Part shown: positions 1 through 8,757 of the stretch, piece by piece
Layout: each line of letters opens with the position of its first letter
Position numbering within the stretch: position 1 is the first letter of the stretch
Assembly (NCBI RefSeq): GCF_030019515.1
Contig: NZ_JASEEQ010000008.1
Coordinates: 62,001 to 126,000, forward strand
DNA length: 64,000 nt
Direction of reading: 5' to 3'
Source of the DNA: Nocardioides sp.
GTDB taxonomy: Bacteria; Actinomycetota; Actinomycetes; Propionibacteriales; Nocardioidaceae
The notes under the pieces: generated by a model
The model's database searches: none
The model's input: only the letters and a program-made list of their open reading frames with translations
Told to the model about the DNA's origin: nothing
Made by a program: the position numbers and the translations under genes

Positions 1-25
1 ATCCGCCCCCTCCGCCGGGGCGGAT
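1..25. terminator. Hairpin at the left edge
   Basis: A perfect 9-bp inverted repeat (ATCCGCCCC, 7-nt loop, GGGGCGGAT) opens the window. It probably terminates a gene lying to the left. It has no T-run, which is normal for this GC content. The hexamer GACAAT at 28-33 follows it, 6 nt before the GTG at 40, and looks like the -10 of a leaderless promoter for the next gene. Confidence 0.5.
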
Positions 26-39
26 TCGACAATGGCGAC

Positions 40-1026
40 GTGGACCTCTTCGCCGACACCGCGACGCAGTACGCCGAGTTCGCGGCCGACGCCGCTCCGA
101 CCTCGCCGTGCTTCGCCGACTGGTCGCGCCGGGTCGCGACCGACGAGGAGGTGCTCGCGTGGCTCGAGACCCTGCCGCTGACCAAGCGTCAGCCGAACCT
201 GGTCCTCGCGGCGGCCCGCTGGCACGGGGTGCCGGCGCCGGGCCCGTACGCCGCGCTGCGCGAGGCGCTGCTCGGCGACGACGGCACCGTCCGGCGCACC
301 ATCCTCGAGCGCGCCACCCAGACCAACGAGGCCGGCCGGCTGGCCACCCTGGTGCCCGCCTTCGCGCTGGCGGCCGGCCCCGGGCCGGTCGCGCTGCTCG
401 AGGTCGGCGCGAGCGCCGGGCTCTGCCTCTACCCGGATCGGTATCGCTACGCGTGGCGGACCGCCGACGGCGTACGGCGCTGCGGCGACCCCGCGGCACC
501 CGAGCTCGGCTGCACCGTGCTGGGCGTGGGCCCGCTGCCCGCCGCTCCGCCGGCGGTGGTCTGGCGTGCCGGCATAGACCTGTCCCCGGTCGACGTCACC
601 GACGGCGACCAGGTGCGCTGGCTGTCCGCACTGGTCTGGCCCGAGCACGACGACCGGCGGGCCCAGCTCGCCCGCGCCGTCGCGGTCGCCCGGACCGACC
701 CGCCGTACCTGGTGCGCGGCGACCTGGTCGACGAGCTCCCTGCGATGGTCGAGCGGGCGCGCGAGCACGGCCCGGTGCTGGTGTTCCACAGCGCGGTGAT
801 CGCCTACCTGCCCGAGGAGCGCCGGTCCGCGTTCCACGAGCTGATGACCGGGCTGGTCGCGGCCGGCCGGTGCCACTGGGTGAGCAACGAGGGTCCGCGG
901 GTGCTCCCCGCCGTCACCGAAACCGGACCGGAGGTACCGGAGGACGAGCACGGCTTCGTGCTCGGCGTCGACGGCCGGGCGGTCGCGCGCACCCACGGCC
1001 ACGGGCGCAGCCTGCGTTGGCTCTGA
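40..1026 (+). CDS. DUF2332 family protein
   Basis: This 328-residue protein matches the DUF2332 family of actinobacteria in length and pattern: an N-terminal helical part, then a Rossmann-like stretch around residue 120 (VALLEVGASAGLCLYPDRY) and a late segment with VFHSAVIAYL. The glycine-rich LLEVGASAG motif resembles the SAM-binding motif of methyltransferases, but no substrate is known for the family. The GTG start was chosen because a hairpin and a -10-like hexamer lie just upstream; the ATG at 32 is out of frame. The gene converges on the LuxR-type gene, and a palindromic repeat element fills the gap between them. Confidence 0.85.
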   Translation: MDLFADTATQYAEFAADAAPTSPCFADWSRRVATDEEVLAWLETLPLTKRQPNLVLAAARWHGVPAPGPYAALREALLGDDGTVRRTILERATQTNEAGRLATLVPAFALAAGPGPVALLEVGASAGLCLYPDRYRYAWRTADGVRRCGDPAAPELGCTVLGVGPLPAAPPAVVWRAGIDLSPVDVTDGDQVRWLSALVWPEHDDRRAQLARAVAVARTDPPYLVRGDLVDELPAMVERAREHGPVLVFHSAVIAYLPEERRSAFHELMTGLVAAGRCHWVSNEGPRVLPAVTETGPEVPEDEHGFVLGVDGRAVARTHGHGRSLRWL

Positions 1027-1070
1027 GGACCGCGCCAGCGTCGTGTGGTCGTGGGCGTCGGCGCCCCGCG

Positions 1071-1175
1071 GACCTCTCGGCCGATCCCTGCACTTCTCGG
1101 CCGAAGTTTCGGCCCAACAGTGCTGGTTTCCCCGGGTACCCGGGGAAACCGACGGCGGCTCGGCGCGGACCACCA
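1071..1175. repeat. Compound palindromic element, copy 1
   Basis: Between two convergent stop codons lies a perfect 26-bp palindrome (1125-1150; half-site GGTTTCCCCGGGT followed by its complement). Ten bases away is a 16-bp imperfect palindrome at 1099-1114 (GGCCGAA, GT, TTCGGCC). The same pair recurs near 19.3 kb and 31.1 kb; this copy is inverted relative to the 31.1-kb copy. The linker reads AGCACTGTTG on the minus strand, and GAGAAGTGCAGG follows the small palindrome. It may act as a bidirectional terminator or belong to a REP/BIME-like repeat family. Confidence 0.85.
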
Positions 1176-1193
1176 GCCGGCTGACCGCCCGAT

Positions 1194-2174
1194 CTACAGG
1201 CCCGCCGACTTCAGGCCGAGGCTCGCGGGCAGGCCGGTCCGCGAGCGGATGCCGAGCTTGCGGTAGACGCGCGAGAGGTGCCACTCGACGGCCTTCACGG
1301 TCACGACCAGGCGGTCGGCGATCTGCCGGTTGGTCAGCCCGTCGGCGGCCAGCCGGGCGACCCGCCGCTCGGCGGCGGTGAGTGCTGCGAGGGCCTCGCC
1401 GCGCACCGGCCGGGCGGGCTCGCCCATCCGGTCCAGCAGCCGGCGCACCCGGCTCTGCAGCGGCCAGAGCTCCTCACGCCCGGCGTACGCCTCGGCGCCG
1501 CGCAGCAGCGCCAGCGCCGTGTCGGCGTCCGGCCGGCCGGAGAGCAGCAGCAGCCCGGCGAGATCGGTGTCGATCTGCGCGGCCAGCCGCGCGGCGGGCA
1601 CGCCGATGAGGACGTCCTGGGCCTCGCGCAGCAGTGCGGTCCGGTCGCTCCGGGCGTCTACCGTGGCCACGGTGCGCAGGGCGAGCGCCACGGCGTACGG
1701 CGCGCCCGAGGTCCGTGCGGCGCCGAGGTGCTCGCGGGCGAGCGCGGCTCCCTCGCGCCGGTGGCCGAGCCGGACGGCGGCCAGCGCCGCGCCGACCCGC
1801 CAGGGGACCAGGCGAACACCGTCCCGCCCACCGGAGAGCAGCCGGCCGGCGCGCGCGAAGTGCCCGGCGGCGAGGTCGGAGTCGCCGGCCGCCGCCGACA
1901 GCTCGCCGCGACCGTAGTGCGCGACCGCCCCGGTCAGGCCGGGCCGGTCCAGGAACGTTCCGAGCGCCTCGCCGAGCGTCATCGCCGGGGACAGGTCGCC
2001 GCGCGCCAGCCGGCAGTCGAGCGCGGTCGTCAGGACGGAGGCACGGTCGAGGTCGCCGAGGTCCTCCCAGCCCGCGGAGCGCAGCTGGTCGAGGTCCGCG
2101 AGCGCCTCGCCGATCCGGCCCGCCCGGGCCATCGCGTAGCCACGGGCGGCGAGATCGACTCGGGTCAGCAGCAC
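1194..2174 (-). CDS. LuxR-family transcriptional regulator
   Basis: The protein has 326 residues. The last about 55 form a LuxR-type DNA-binding domain (LTAAERRVARLAADGLTNRQIADRL, then VKAVEWHLSRVYRKLGIRSRTGL, about residues 262-315). The rest is alanine- and leucine-rich helical repeat sequence resembling the TPR-like C-terminal half of large LAL-type regulators. The ATPase half is absent, so this is a short stand-alone form or the remnant of a longer gene. The GTG start lies 7 nt after TAGGCT (2082-2087 region of the opposite strand: 2087-2082 offset within 2161-2190), consistent with a leaderless transcript. No adjacent target gene is obvious. Confidence 0.82.
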   Translation of the reverse strand: MLLTRVDLAARGYAMARAGRIGEALADLDQLRSAGWEDLGDLDRASVLTTALDCRLARGDLSPAMTLGEALGTFLDRPGLTGAVAHYGRGELSAAAGDSDLAAGHFARAGRLLSGGRDGVRLVPWRVGAALAAVRLGHRREGAALAREHLGAARTSGAPYAVALALRTVATVDARSDRTALLREAQDVLIGVPAARLAAQIDTDLAGLLLLSGRPDADTALALLRGAEAYAGREELWPLQSRVRRLLDRMGEPARPVRGEALAALTAAERRVARLAADGLTNRQIADRLVVTVKAVEWHLSRVYRKLGIRSRTGLPASLGLKSAGL

Positions 2175-2191
2175 GACCCGCAGCCTAGGAA

Positions 2192-2212
2192 GACCCGCCC
2201 CTGTGGGGGGTC
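2192..2212. terminator. GC hairpin between TIGR03086 gene and luxR-type gene
   Basis: An inverted repeat (GACCC...GGGTC with inner CCCC/GGGG) lies 32 nt after the stop of the TIGR03086 gene on the minus strand and just before the LuxR-type gene. A terminator for the sigma-factor operon is the simplest reading. Confidence 0.35.
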
Positions 2213-2243
2213 GGAACGGCGGAGTTCGATGACGGTGGACCAG

Positions 2244-2807
2244 TCAGGTGCGGCCCAGGAAGCCCAGCAGCCGTTGGTCGTACGGCGCCATCGCGGGGAC
2301 CGGTCGGGCCCGGGCGAACCGGGCCCCGCGGTCGCCCGCCCCGACCAGTCGATGTGCGACCGGGAGCAGCTGCTGCGCCAGGCTCGCCGGGATCGCGGTG
2401 CGCTCGCCGGTGCTCTGCCCCACGTCCCACCCGTGCACGGTCACCTCCAGGGCGGCCGTGGCGACCAGGGTCGGCGTGCCGAGGTCGACCCGCGCGCCGC
2501 CCGCCTCGAGGACGACGTCGCCGGGCGCCGGGTCGCTCCAGGCCGCGAGCAGTGCACAGGCCTTCTCACGCAGGACGGCCACCCGGCCGCCGGCCGCGCT
2601 GCCGGGGAGCACCTCGACCGCTCCGCCGGCGGCCTCCGCGAACGCGTCGAGCCCGTCCTCCAGGTGGGCGAGCAGGTCGGCCAGGGTCCAGGCCTCGCAG
2701 GGCGTCGGAGCGTCGAGCAGCTCGGCGCGCACGCCCGCCAGCCGGGCGCGGGTGTAGCCCAGGGCCCGGTCGAGCAGCTCGACGGACCCGGGGACGGTCC
2801 GGGTCAA
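2244..2807 (-). CDS. TIGR03086 family (DinB/maleylpyruvate-isomerase-like) protein
   Basis: This 187-residue protein fits the TIGR03086 family of the DinB-like, mycothiol-dependent maleylpyruvate isomerase superfamily. The family pattern is visible: PCEAWTLADLLAHLEDGLDAF near residue 40 and VTVHGWDVGQST near 125, whose histidines would bind the metal. The start is TTG, one base after the stop of the ECF sigma gene, so the two genes form an operon. Family members are proposed metal-binding, thiol-dependent enzymes, but the substrate is unknown. The sigma factor may control or be modulated by it; that is inference from position. Confidence 0.8.
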   Translation of the reverse strand: MTRTVPGSVELLDRALGYTRARLAGVRAELLDAPTPCEAWTLADLLAHLEDGLDAFAEAAGGAVEVLPGSAAGGRVAVLREKACALLAAWSDPAPGDVVLEAGGARVDLGTPTLVATAALEVTVHGWDVGQSTGERTAIPASLAQQLLPVAHRLVGAGDRGARFARARPVPAMAPYDQRLLGFLGRT

Positions 2808-2808
2808 C

Positions 2809-3915
2809 TCACTCGCCGGGCGCGGAGGGGACGGCGGAGGGGACGGCGCTCGTCGGGACCAGGCTCATCGGGTGGTCGCCGGGCCGGTAGCCGTCGTCGA
2901 GCCGGTCGGGCAGCCCGAACTTCGTGAACAGCGCGGTGTCGAAGAACGCGTGCACGTGGGTGACGCGGGTGCCGTCCAGCTCGAGCACCTGCAGCTGGAA
3001 CGGTGCGAAGCCGCCGTCGGCCACGCGCATGTACAGCCCGAACGCGGGCTGGCCGTTGGCCGAGGTGCGCAGCATCGGCATGTCGTTCAGGCCGCCGGGG
3101 CAGTGCTTGCCGATCAGCTCGCCGATGCTCTCCGGCCCGACGAACCAGTTCGTGAACGGCGGCATCTCCCAGATCGCCTCACTGGTGAGCAGGCTGACGA
3201 TCGCGTCGACGTCCTTGCGCCAGAACGCGTCGACGTACCTCTCGAGCAGCTGCTGCTGGGCGGGCGTCAGGTCGGGCTCGACGGTCTCCTCGGTGAGGCC
3301 GCGCCCGGCGAGCTGCGCGTGGGCGCGCTGGAGCGCAGAGTTGACCGCGGCCGAGGTGGTCTCGAGCGCCTCGGCGACCTCCGCGGCCGACCAGCGCAGC
3401 ACGTCGCGCAGGATCAGCACCGCGCGCTGGCGGGCCGGCAGGTGCTGCAGCGCGGCGACGAAGGCCAGCCGGATCGAGTCGCGCTCGGCGACCACCACCG
3501 CCGCGTCGGGGACCGGCTCGAGCCAGGCGATCTCGTGGTTCTCCTCCAACGCGTCGCCGGCCATCGCGTCGGGGGTGCCGAGCCCCGCCGGCAGCGGCCG
3601 CCGGGGCCGGCCCTCGAGATTGGTGAGGCACACGTTGGTGGCGATCCGGTACAGCCAGGTGCGCACCGACGAGCGGCCCTGGAAGTCGGCGGAGGCCTTC
3701 CAGGCGCGCAGGAACGTCTCCTGGACCAGGTCCTCGGCCTCCTGCACCGAGCCGGACATCCGGTAGCAGTGCGCGAGCAGCTCGCGCTGGTAGCGCTGGG
3801 TCAGGGTCGGGAAGTCGCCGAGCTCGTTGCGCGCCGCCGCGATCCGGCCTGCGTCCTCGATCGGGCTCTCGGTCTGGGGGTGGGTCGTCATCGGTGCCGC
3901 CTCGATCGCCGTCAT
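2809..3915 (-). CDS. ECF sigma factor with C-terminal SnoaL-like domain (SigG-like)
   Basis: A 368-residue extracytoplasmic-function sigma factor. Region 2 is near residues 40-110 (RELLAHCYRMSGSVQEAEDLVQETFLRAW) and region 4 near 175-220 (LPARQRAVLILRDVLRWSAAEVAEAL). A SnoaL/NTF2-like domain follows at about 235-340. This layout is typical of SigG/SigJ-like factors (TIGR02960-type) that lack a classical anti-sigma gene; the C-terminal domain is thought to regulate activity. ATG at 3915 was chosen because AGGAG lies 7-8 nt upstream; ATG at 3891 is an alternative. It is transcribed with the TIGR03086 gene. Confidence 0.85.
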   Translation of the reverse strand: MTAIEAAPMTTHPQTESPIEDAGRIAAARNELGDFPTLTQRYQRELLAHCYRMSGSVQEAEDLVQETFLRAWKASADFQGRSSVRTWLYRIATNVCLTNLEGRPRRPLPAGLGTPDAMAGDALEENHEIAWLEPVPDAAVVVAERDSIRLAFVAALQHLPARQRAVLILRDVLRWSAAEVAEALETTSAAVNSALQRAHAQLAGRGLTEETVEPDLTPAQQQLLERYVDAFWRKDVDAIVSLLTSEAIWEMPPFTNWFVGPESIGELIGKHCPGGLNDMPMLRTSANGQPAFGLYMRVADGGFAPFQLQVLELDGTRVTHVHAFFDTALFTKFGLPDRLDDGYRPGDHPMSLVPTSAVPSAVPSAPGE

Positions 3916-3976
3916 GGTCCAGCTCCTCGCGTCGTCCAGTCTGCCTCTGCCTACCGACCGGCGTCGACGCGAGAAC

Positions 3977-5578
3977 TCATCGGACGGCGGGCGCGGCGAT
4001 CTCCAGGGCGCGTCGGGCGGCGGGTACGGCAAGCTCGCGGTCGGCCGGCACCAGCCCGACCCGGGTGCGGCGGTCGAGGAGGTCGTCGACGTCGGCGGCG
4101 CCCTCGTGGGTGACGCCGAAGAGCAGCTCGGCGAGGGTGACGGGGATGTGCGGGGCGACCGGGGCGAGCAGCTCCTCGTCCGGGAGCCCGCTGACCGCGC
4201 GTGCGCTGTCGAGCACGAGAGCGGCGTCGGTGCCGTAGCGGCGCACCAGCCGGGCGGGCAGCTCGAGGGCCGCCAGCTCCGCCCGGGGTGCGGCGCCGAG
4301 CAGCGGCAGCTCGCGGGTGCGGCACGGTCCGACGCGCCGCTCGAGGGTGGGCCCCGCGGCGGCGACCGCCGCGTCCACGGCGTCCTCGGCCATCCGGCGG
4401 TACGTCGTCAGCTTGCCGCCCACGACCGTGATCACGCCGGTGCTGCTGGTGAGCACGGCGTGCCGACGGGACAGGTCCGCGGTGCGCGTGCCGTCGCCGT
4501 CCCCGTCATCACCGTCGCCGCCGAGGTCGAGCAGCGGCCGCAGCCCGGCGAAGGTGCCGACCACGTCGCTGCGGTGCAGCGGGTGGGAGAACGCGGCCGA
4601 CACGACGTCGAGGAGGAAGCCGACCTCGGCCTCCGAGGCCTGCGGCACGTCCGGGATCTCCCCGTCGACCGGCTCGTCGGTGAGGCCGACGTACACGGTG
4701 CCGTCCGGCTGGGGGAGCACCATCACGAACCGGTTGGTCTCCCCGGGGACCGGGCAGAACACCGACACCGTCAGGCCGGGCAGGGTCTCCTCGCGCAGCA
4801 CCAGGTGGGTGCCGCGGCTGGGTCGCAGCCTGATGCCGTCGACCAGGCCGCCGGCCCAGACGCCGGCGGCGTTCACGACGCTGCGCGCGGCGACGGTCGT
4901 CGTCGCGCCGGTCAGCTCGTCGCGGAGCCGGACCGAGGTCCCGGTGGCCTCCAGCACCCGGGCGCGGGTGCGCACGTGGGCGCCGTACGACGCGGCCGTG
5001 CGGGCGATCGTGGTGACCAGCCGGGCGTCGTCCTCGAGCTGGCCGTCCCAGCCGAGCACCGCGCCGCGCAGGCCCGCCGGGCGCAGCGCGGGCACCAGGC
5101 TGCGCGCCTCGGTGACGCTGAGGTGCCGCGGCTTCGGGAGGGTCTCGGCGTCGGTGCGGGCGCCGCGGCGCAGCAGGTCGCCGGCCCACATGCCGCTGCG
5201 GGTCATCCAGGTCTGCAGCCGGGTGACGCTGGAGCTGAGCGGCACCAGCATCGGCATCGGGTGGGTGAGGTGCGGGGCGGTGGTCTCCATCAGGATGCCG
5301 CGCTCGACCGCGCTCTCGTGGGCCACGCCCACCTGCCCCTTGGCGAGGTAGCGCAGCCCGCCGTGGACCATCTTCGAGGACCAGCGCGAGGTGCCGAAGG
5401 CGAGGTCGTGGGCGTCGACCGCCAGCACCGAGAGGCCGCGGGTGACGGCGTCGAGGGCCACGCCGGCGCCGGTGATGCCGAGGCCGATCACGACCAGGTC
5501 GACCTCGGTCGGGGCGCCGGCCAGGCCCGGGGTGATCCGCGTGGTCGTCGTCGGGGTGGTCGTTGGCGGGCTGGTCAT
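3977..5578 (-). CDS. glpD: FAD-dependent glycerol-3-phosphate dehydrogenase
   Basis: A 533-residue GlpD/GlpA-type flavoprotein that oxidises sn-glycerol-3-phosphate to dihydroxyacetone phosphate at the membrane. The FAD-binding motif VVIGLGITGAGVALDAVTRG is near residue 30 after a Thr/Pro-rich start, followed by GTSRWSSKMVHGGLRYL. The C-terminal part carries VVGGKLTTYRRMAEDAVD, a family hallmark. A short acidic insert (GDGDDGDGDG, about residue 355) is unusual. Its ATG overlaps the TGA of the tetR gene by 4 nt, so both are co-transcribed. The product DHAP derivatives connect it with the divergent alkyl-DHAP-synthase-like gene. Confidence 0.93.
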   Translation of the reverse strand: MTSPPTTTPTTTTRITPGLAGAPTEVDLVVIGLGITGAGVALDAVTRGLSVLAVDAHDLAFGTSRWSSKMVHGGLRYLAKGQVGVAHESAVERGILMETTAPHLTHPMPMLVPLSSSVTRLQTWMTRSGMWAGDLLRRGARTDAETLPKPRHLSVTEARSLVPALRPAGLRGAVLGWDGQLEDDARLVTTIARTAASYGAHVRTRARVLEATGTSVRLRDELTGATTTVAARSVVNAAGVWAGGLVDGIRLRPSRGTHLVLREETLPGLTVSVFCPVPGETNRFVMVLPQPDGTVYVGLTDEPVDGEIPDVPQASEAEVGFLLDVVSAAFSHPLHRSDVVGTFAGLRPLLDLGGDGDDGDGDGTRTADLSRRHAVLTSSTGVITVVGGKLTTYRRMAEDAVDAAVAAAGPTLERRVGPCRTRELPLLGAAPRAELAALELPARLVRRYGTDAALVLDSARAVSGLPDEELLAPVAPHIPVTLAELLFGVTHEGAADVDDLLDRRTRVGLVPADRELAVPAARRALEIAAPAVR

Positions 5579-6177
5579 GGCTGGAGGCTCCGGGTCAGGG
5601 CGAGGGTGAGCTCGGCGTCGAGGTCCGCGGCGGACACCCGGTCGTCGACCATCGTGTGCGCGGAGAGCACGAAGCCGTGGGCGGCGAGCAGCATCGCGCG
5701 GGCCATCGCGTCCGGGTTCCCGGCCCGGGCGGCGCCCTCGGCCTGGGCCTCGCGGAGGGCGGCGACGGTCAGCTCGAGGATGCCGTCCTGGGAGCGGCCG
5801 CGTCGGGAGAAGAGGTAGGGGAGGATCAGCTCGGGGTCGAGCTCGACGATGCGGACGAACAGCTCGTTCTCGCGCAGTCGCTGCACGGTCTCGACGATGT
5901 CGCCGACCAGCCGGTCCACGGTCGGGGCCGAGGGGTCCTCCTCGGCGAGGGAGTCGGTGACCACGCCGCCCCACTCGCGGGTCATCAGGTCGGCCAGCAG
6001 CTGCGGCATGTCCGCCCAGGTGCGGTAGATCGTCATCCGGGAGACCCCGGCCCGGCGGGCGACCTCGGTGAGCGTCGTACGCCGCCAGCCGACGTCGAGG
6101 ATGCAGTCGCGCGCCGCGTCGAGGTAGCCGTCCCGCGGCTCGGCCCGGTCCGGGACGTTGTGACGGAGTGACGTCAT
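5575..6177 (-). CDS. TetR-family regulator of the glpD/ether-lipid locus
   Basis: A 200-residue TetR protein. The helix-turn-helix is at about residues 18-64 (AARDCILDVGWRRTTLTEVARRAGVSRMTIYRTWADMPQLLADLM). The gene overlaps glpD and diverges from the FAD-linked oxidase gene. Only 17 bp separate the two start codons, and an inverted repeat fills them, so autoregulation together with control of the divergent operon is likely. The order matches, as I recall it, M. tuberculosis Rv2249c-Rv2252. The probable ligand is a lipid or acyl-glycerol metabolite, but nothing in the sequence shows this. Confidence 0.88.
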   Translation of the reverse strand: MTSLRHNVPDRAEPRDGYLDAARDCILDVGWRRTTLTEVARRAGVSRMTIYRTWADMPQLLADLMTREWGGVVTDSLAEEDPSAPTVDRLVGDIVETVQRLRENELFVRIVELDPELILPYLFSRRGRSQDGILELTVAALREAQAEGAARAGNPDAMARAMLLAAHGFVLSAHTMVDDRVSAADLDAELTLALTRSLQP

Positions 6178-6194
6178 GTGTCACACTGTAACAC
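6178..6194. promoter_or_regulatory. TetR operator with back-to-back leaderless promoters
   Basis: The whole 17-bp space between the divergent start codons is a near-perfect dyad: GTGTCACA, C, TGTAACAC (7 of 8 positions pair). Inside it, minus-strand TACAGT ends 7 nt before the tetR ATG, and plus-strand CACACT ends 7 nt before the GTG at 6195. The operator therefore covers both putative -10 elements, which would give simultaneous repression. Confidence 0.7.
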
Positions 6195-7790
6195 GTGATC
6201 GTGAACCAGACCGAGATGCACCCGTCCCGCTGGGGCGACCCGGCTCGCGCCCAAGCCCTTCCCGACGAGGCGCGCGGCCTGGTCGAGATGGTGTTCGGCG
6301 TCGACGACCGCCCCGCCGTCGACCACCCCGCCCTCGCGCCGTCCGCGCTCGCGCCCGGCCTGGTCCGCGGCCTGGAGGACCTCCTCGGCGCCGGGCACGT
6401 GCTGACCGACGACGAGACCCGCCGGCTGCGCACCCGCGGCAAGTCCACCCCCGACCTGCTCCGCGCCCGCGCCGGCGACCTCACCGACGCCCCGGACGCC
6501 GTGGTCCGCCCCGGCAGCCACGACGAGGTCGCCGCCGTGCTCGCGTTCGCGGTCGAGCACCACCTCGCGGTGGTGCCGTTCGGCGGCGGTACGTCGGTCA
6601 CCGGCGGCCTGGTCGCCCGCCGCGAGGGGTTCGCGGGGGTGCTCAGCCTGGACCTGGTGCGGATGAAGCGACTGGTCGCGGTCGATCACGTCTCGATGAC
6701 CGCGACCCTCGAGCCCGGGCTGCGCGGCCCGGAGGCCGAGGCGCTGCTCGCCGCCGAGGGGATGACGATCGGGCACTTCCCGCAGTCCTTCGAGTACGCC
6801 AGCCTCGGCGGCTTCGCCGCGACCCGCTCCAGCGGCCAGTCCAGCGCCGGGTTCGGCCGCTTCGACGCGCTGGTCGTCGGCCTGACCGTCGCCACCCCCC
6901 GGGGCCGGATCGACCTCGGCACGGCGCCGGCCAACGCCGCGGGCCCCGACCTGCGCCAGCTCTTCCTCGGCTCGGAGGGCACCCTCGGGGTGATCACCGC
7001 GCTGACCCTGCGGGTCCGGCCGGTGCCGGCGGTGCAGGTGTACGAGGCCTGGCGCTGGCCCTCGTTCGCCGACGGCGCCACCGCCATGCGGACGCTGGCC
7101 CAGGCCGGCCTGCTGCCCACGGTGCTGCGCCTCTCCGACGAGTCGGAGTCGGCGATCAACCTCGCCGACCCGACCGCGATCGGCGGGGCCTCGACGGGCG
7201 AGACCACCGGCAGCAGCGGCTGCCTGATGGTGACCGGGTTCGAGGGCGAGCCGGCCGCGGTCGAGGCGAAGCGGGCGGCCGTCATGGCGGTCTTCGAGGG
7301 CCTGGGCGGCACCAGCGTCGGCACCGGCGCAGGGGAGAAGTGGGCGCACGGGCGCTACGACGCGCCGTACCTGCGCGACTCCCTGCTGGACGCCGGCGTG
7401 CTCGTGGAGACGCTGGAGTCGGCGACGTTCTGGTCGAACCTCGACAACCTCTACCTCGGCGTGAAGACCGCACTCGAGGCGACGCTCGGCCAGCCCGCGC
7501 TGGTGCTGTGCCACATCTCGCACGTCTACGAGACCGGCGCGTCGCTCTACTTCACCGTGGCCGCGAAGGAGACCGACGACCCGCTGGGCCAGTGGCGGGC
7601 GGCCAAGGCCGCCGCCAGCGACGCGATGCTCGCGGCCGGCGCGACGATCACCCACCACCACGCCGTCGGCACCGACCACAAGCCGTGGTTCGAGCGCGAG
7701 ATCGGCCCGGTGGGCGTCTCGATCCTGCGGGCGGTCAAGGCCGACCTGGACCCGACCGGGGTCCTCAACCCGGGGGTGCTGATCCCGTGA
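6195..7790 (+). CDS. FAD-binding oxidase, alkyl-DHAP synthase-like
   Basis: A 531-residue VAO/PCMH-family flavoprotein. The FAD-binding domain is near residues 90-260 (DAVVRPGSHDEVAAVL, VVPFGGGTSVTGG, and GSEGTLGVITALTLRVRP). The C-terminal cap ends in the family motif AVGTDHKPWFEREIGPVG, seen in alkyldihydroxyacetonephosphate synthases and their bacterial relatives. The eukaryotic enzyme swaps the acyl chain of acyl-DHAP for a fatty alcohol; bacterial homologues are often unproven. The GTG start overlaps no SD sequence and fits leaderless initiation; GTG at 6201 is an alternative. It overlaps the lipid kinase gene by 4 nt. Confidence 0.87.
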   Translation: MIVNQTEMHPSRWGDPARAQALPDEARGLVEMVFGVDDRPAVDHPALAPSALAPGLVRGLEDLLGAGHVLTDDETRRLRTRGKSTPDLLRARAGDLTDAPDAVVRPGSHDEVAAVLAFAVEHHLAVVPFGGGTSVTGGLVARREGFAGVLSLDLVRMKRLVAVDHVSMTATLEPGLRGPEAEALLAAEGMTIGHFPQSFEYASLGGFAATRSSGQSSAGFGRFDALVVGLTVATPRGRIDLGTAPANAAGPDLRQLFLGSEGTLGVITALTLRVRPVPAVQVYEAWRWPSFADGATAMRTLAQAGLLPTVLRLSDESESAINLADPTAIGGASTGETTGSSGCLMVTGFEGEPAAVEAKRAAVMAVFEGLGGTSVGTGAGEKWAHGRYDAPYLRDSLLDAGVLVETLESATFWSNLDNLYLGVKTALEATLGQPALVLCHISHVYETGASLYFTVAAKETDDPLGQWRAAKAAASDAMLAAGATITHHHAVGTDHKPWFEREIGPVGVSILRAVKADLDPTGVLNPGVLIP

Positions 7791-8713
7791 GCGCCACCCC
7801 AGGGGAGCCGCGGGCGTTCACGTTCCTGGTCAACCCGTCCTCGGGCGGCGGTGCCGCGCCGGAAGCCGTGGTCCCGGTCGCCCGCCTGCTGCGCGCCGGC
7901 GGCGCGACCGTCGACGTCACCTACTCGCCCGGCCCGCACGCGATGGTCGAGATGGTCGACCAGGCCGTCGGCCGCGGCGACGTCGTCGTCTCCGTGGGCG
8001 GCGACGGGATGCTCTCCTCGCTGGCCGGCCTGGTGTCGGAGCGCGACGGCGTCCTCGGGGTGCTGCCCGCCGGCCGCGGCAACGACTTCGCCCGGATGCT
8101 CGGGCTCCCCGAGGACGCCGAGGGACAGGCCCGGCTGCTGCTGGGAGGCGCCGTACGCCGGGTCGACCTGATCGCCGTCGCCGGCCTCGGGGCGGCGCGC
8201 CGGGTGGTCGCCGGCTCGGTCTACGCCGGCGTCGACGCCCGCGCCACCGAGATCGTCGATCGGGCGACCTGGCTGCCGCGCCGGCTGCAGTACCCCTACG
8301 CCGCGCTCCGCTCGCTGGCGACCTACCAGGCCGGTCGCTACGTCGTCGCGGTCGACGGCATCGAGCACACCTACACCGCCGCGACGGTCGTGGTCGCGAA
8401 CTCCGGCTACTACGGGAGCGGGATGAAGATCGCGCCCGCCGCGTCGGTCGAGGACGGCCGGCTCGACGTGGTCGTCATCGAGGCGGCGTCGCGGGTGGCG
8501 CTGATGCGGTCGCTGCCGAAGGTGTACGACGGCTCCCACGTCGCGCTGCCCGAGGTCACCGTGCTCACCGGCACCCGGGTCGAGCTGCGCGGCACCTCCC
8601 GCTCCGCGATCCCCGTCGGCGGGGACGGCGAGCCGCTCGGCCCGCTGCCCGCCCTCGACTCCACCCCCGCCACCGTCGAGGTCCTCCCCGGCGCCCTCGC
8701 CGTCCTGGCCTGA
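7787..8713 (+). CDS. Diacylglycerol/lipid kinase family protein
   Basis: A 308-residue DagK/YegS-type lipid kinase. The N-terminal catalytic domain has NPSSGGG near residue 15, VSVGGDGMLSSLAGLV near residue 70 and PAGRGNDFARMLG near 97; the C-terminal beta domain includes NSGYYGSGMKIAP. It would phosphorylate a diacylglycerol-like lipid with ATP at the membrane. The GTG start overlaps the preceding stop (GTGA), so it is translationally coupled to the alkyl-DHAP-synthase-like gene. Together with glpD this suggests a local route from glycerol-3-phosphate/DHAP to an unusual glycerolipid. I recall an Rv2252-like kinase in the same context in mycobacteria. Confidence 0.9.
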   Translation: MSATPGEPRAFTFLVNPSSGGGAAPEAVVPVARLLRAGGATVDVTYSPGPHAMVEMVDQAVGRGDVVVSVGGDGMLSSLAGLVSERDGVLGVLPAGRGNDFARMLGLPEDAEGQARLLLGGAVRRVDLIAVAGLGAARRVVAGSVYAGVDARATEIVDRATWLPRRLQYPYAALRSLATYQAGRYVVAVDGIEHTYTAATVVVANSGYYGSGMKIAPAASVEDGRLDVVVIEAASRVALMRSLPKVYDGSHVALPEVTVLTGTRVELRGTSRSAIPVGGDGEPLGPLPALDSTPATVEVLPGALAVLA

Positions 8714-8757
8714 CCCGGCGTTACAGCAGAACGGCGGTGAGGGGGCGCAGGACCAGC

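Noticed and set aside
6195-8713. A single long fusion from the oxidase into the lipid kinase
   Set aside because: The two proteins are in different frames and joined by a normal GTGA overlap.
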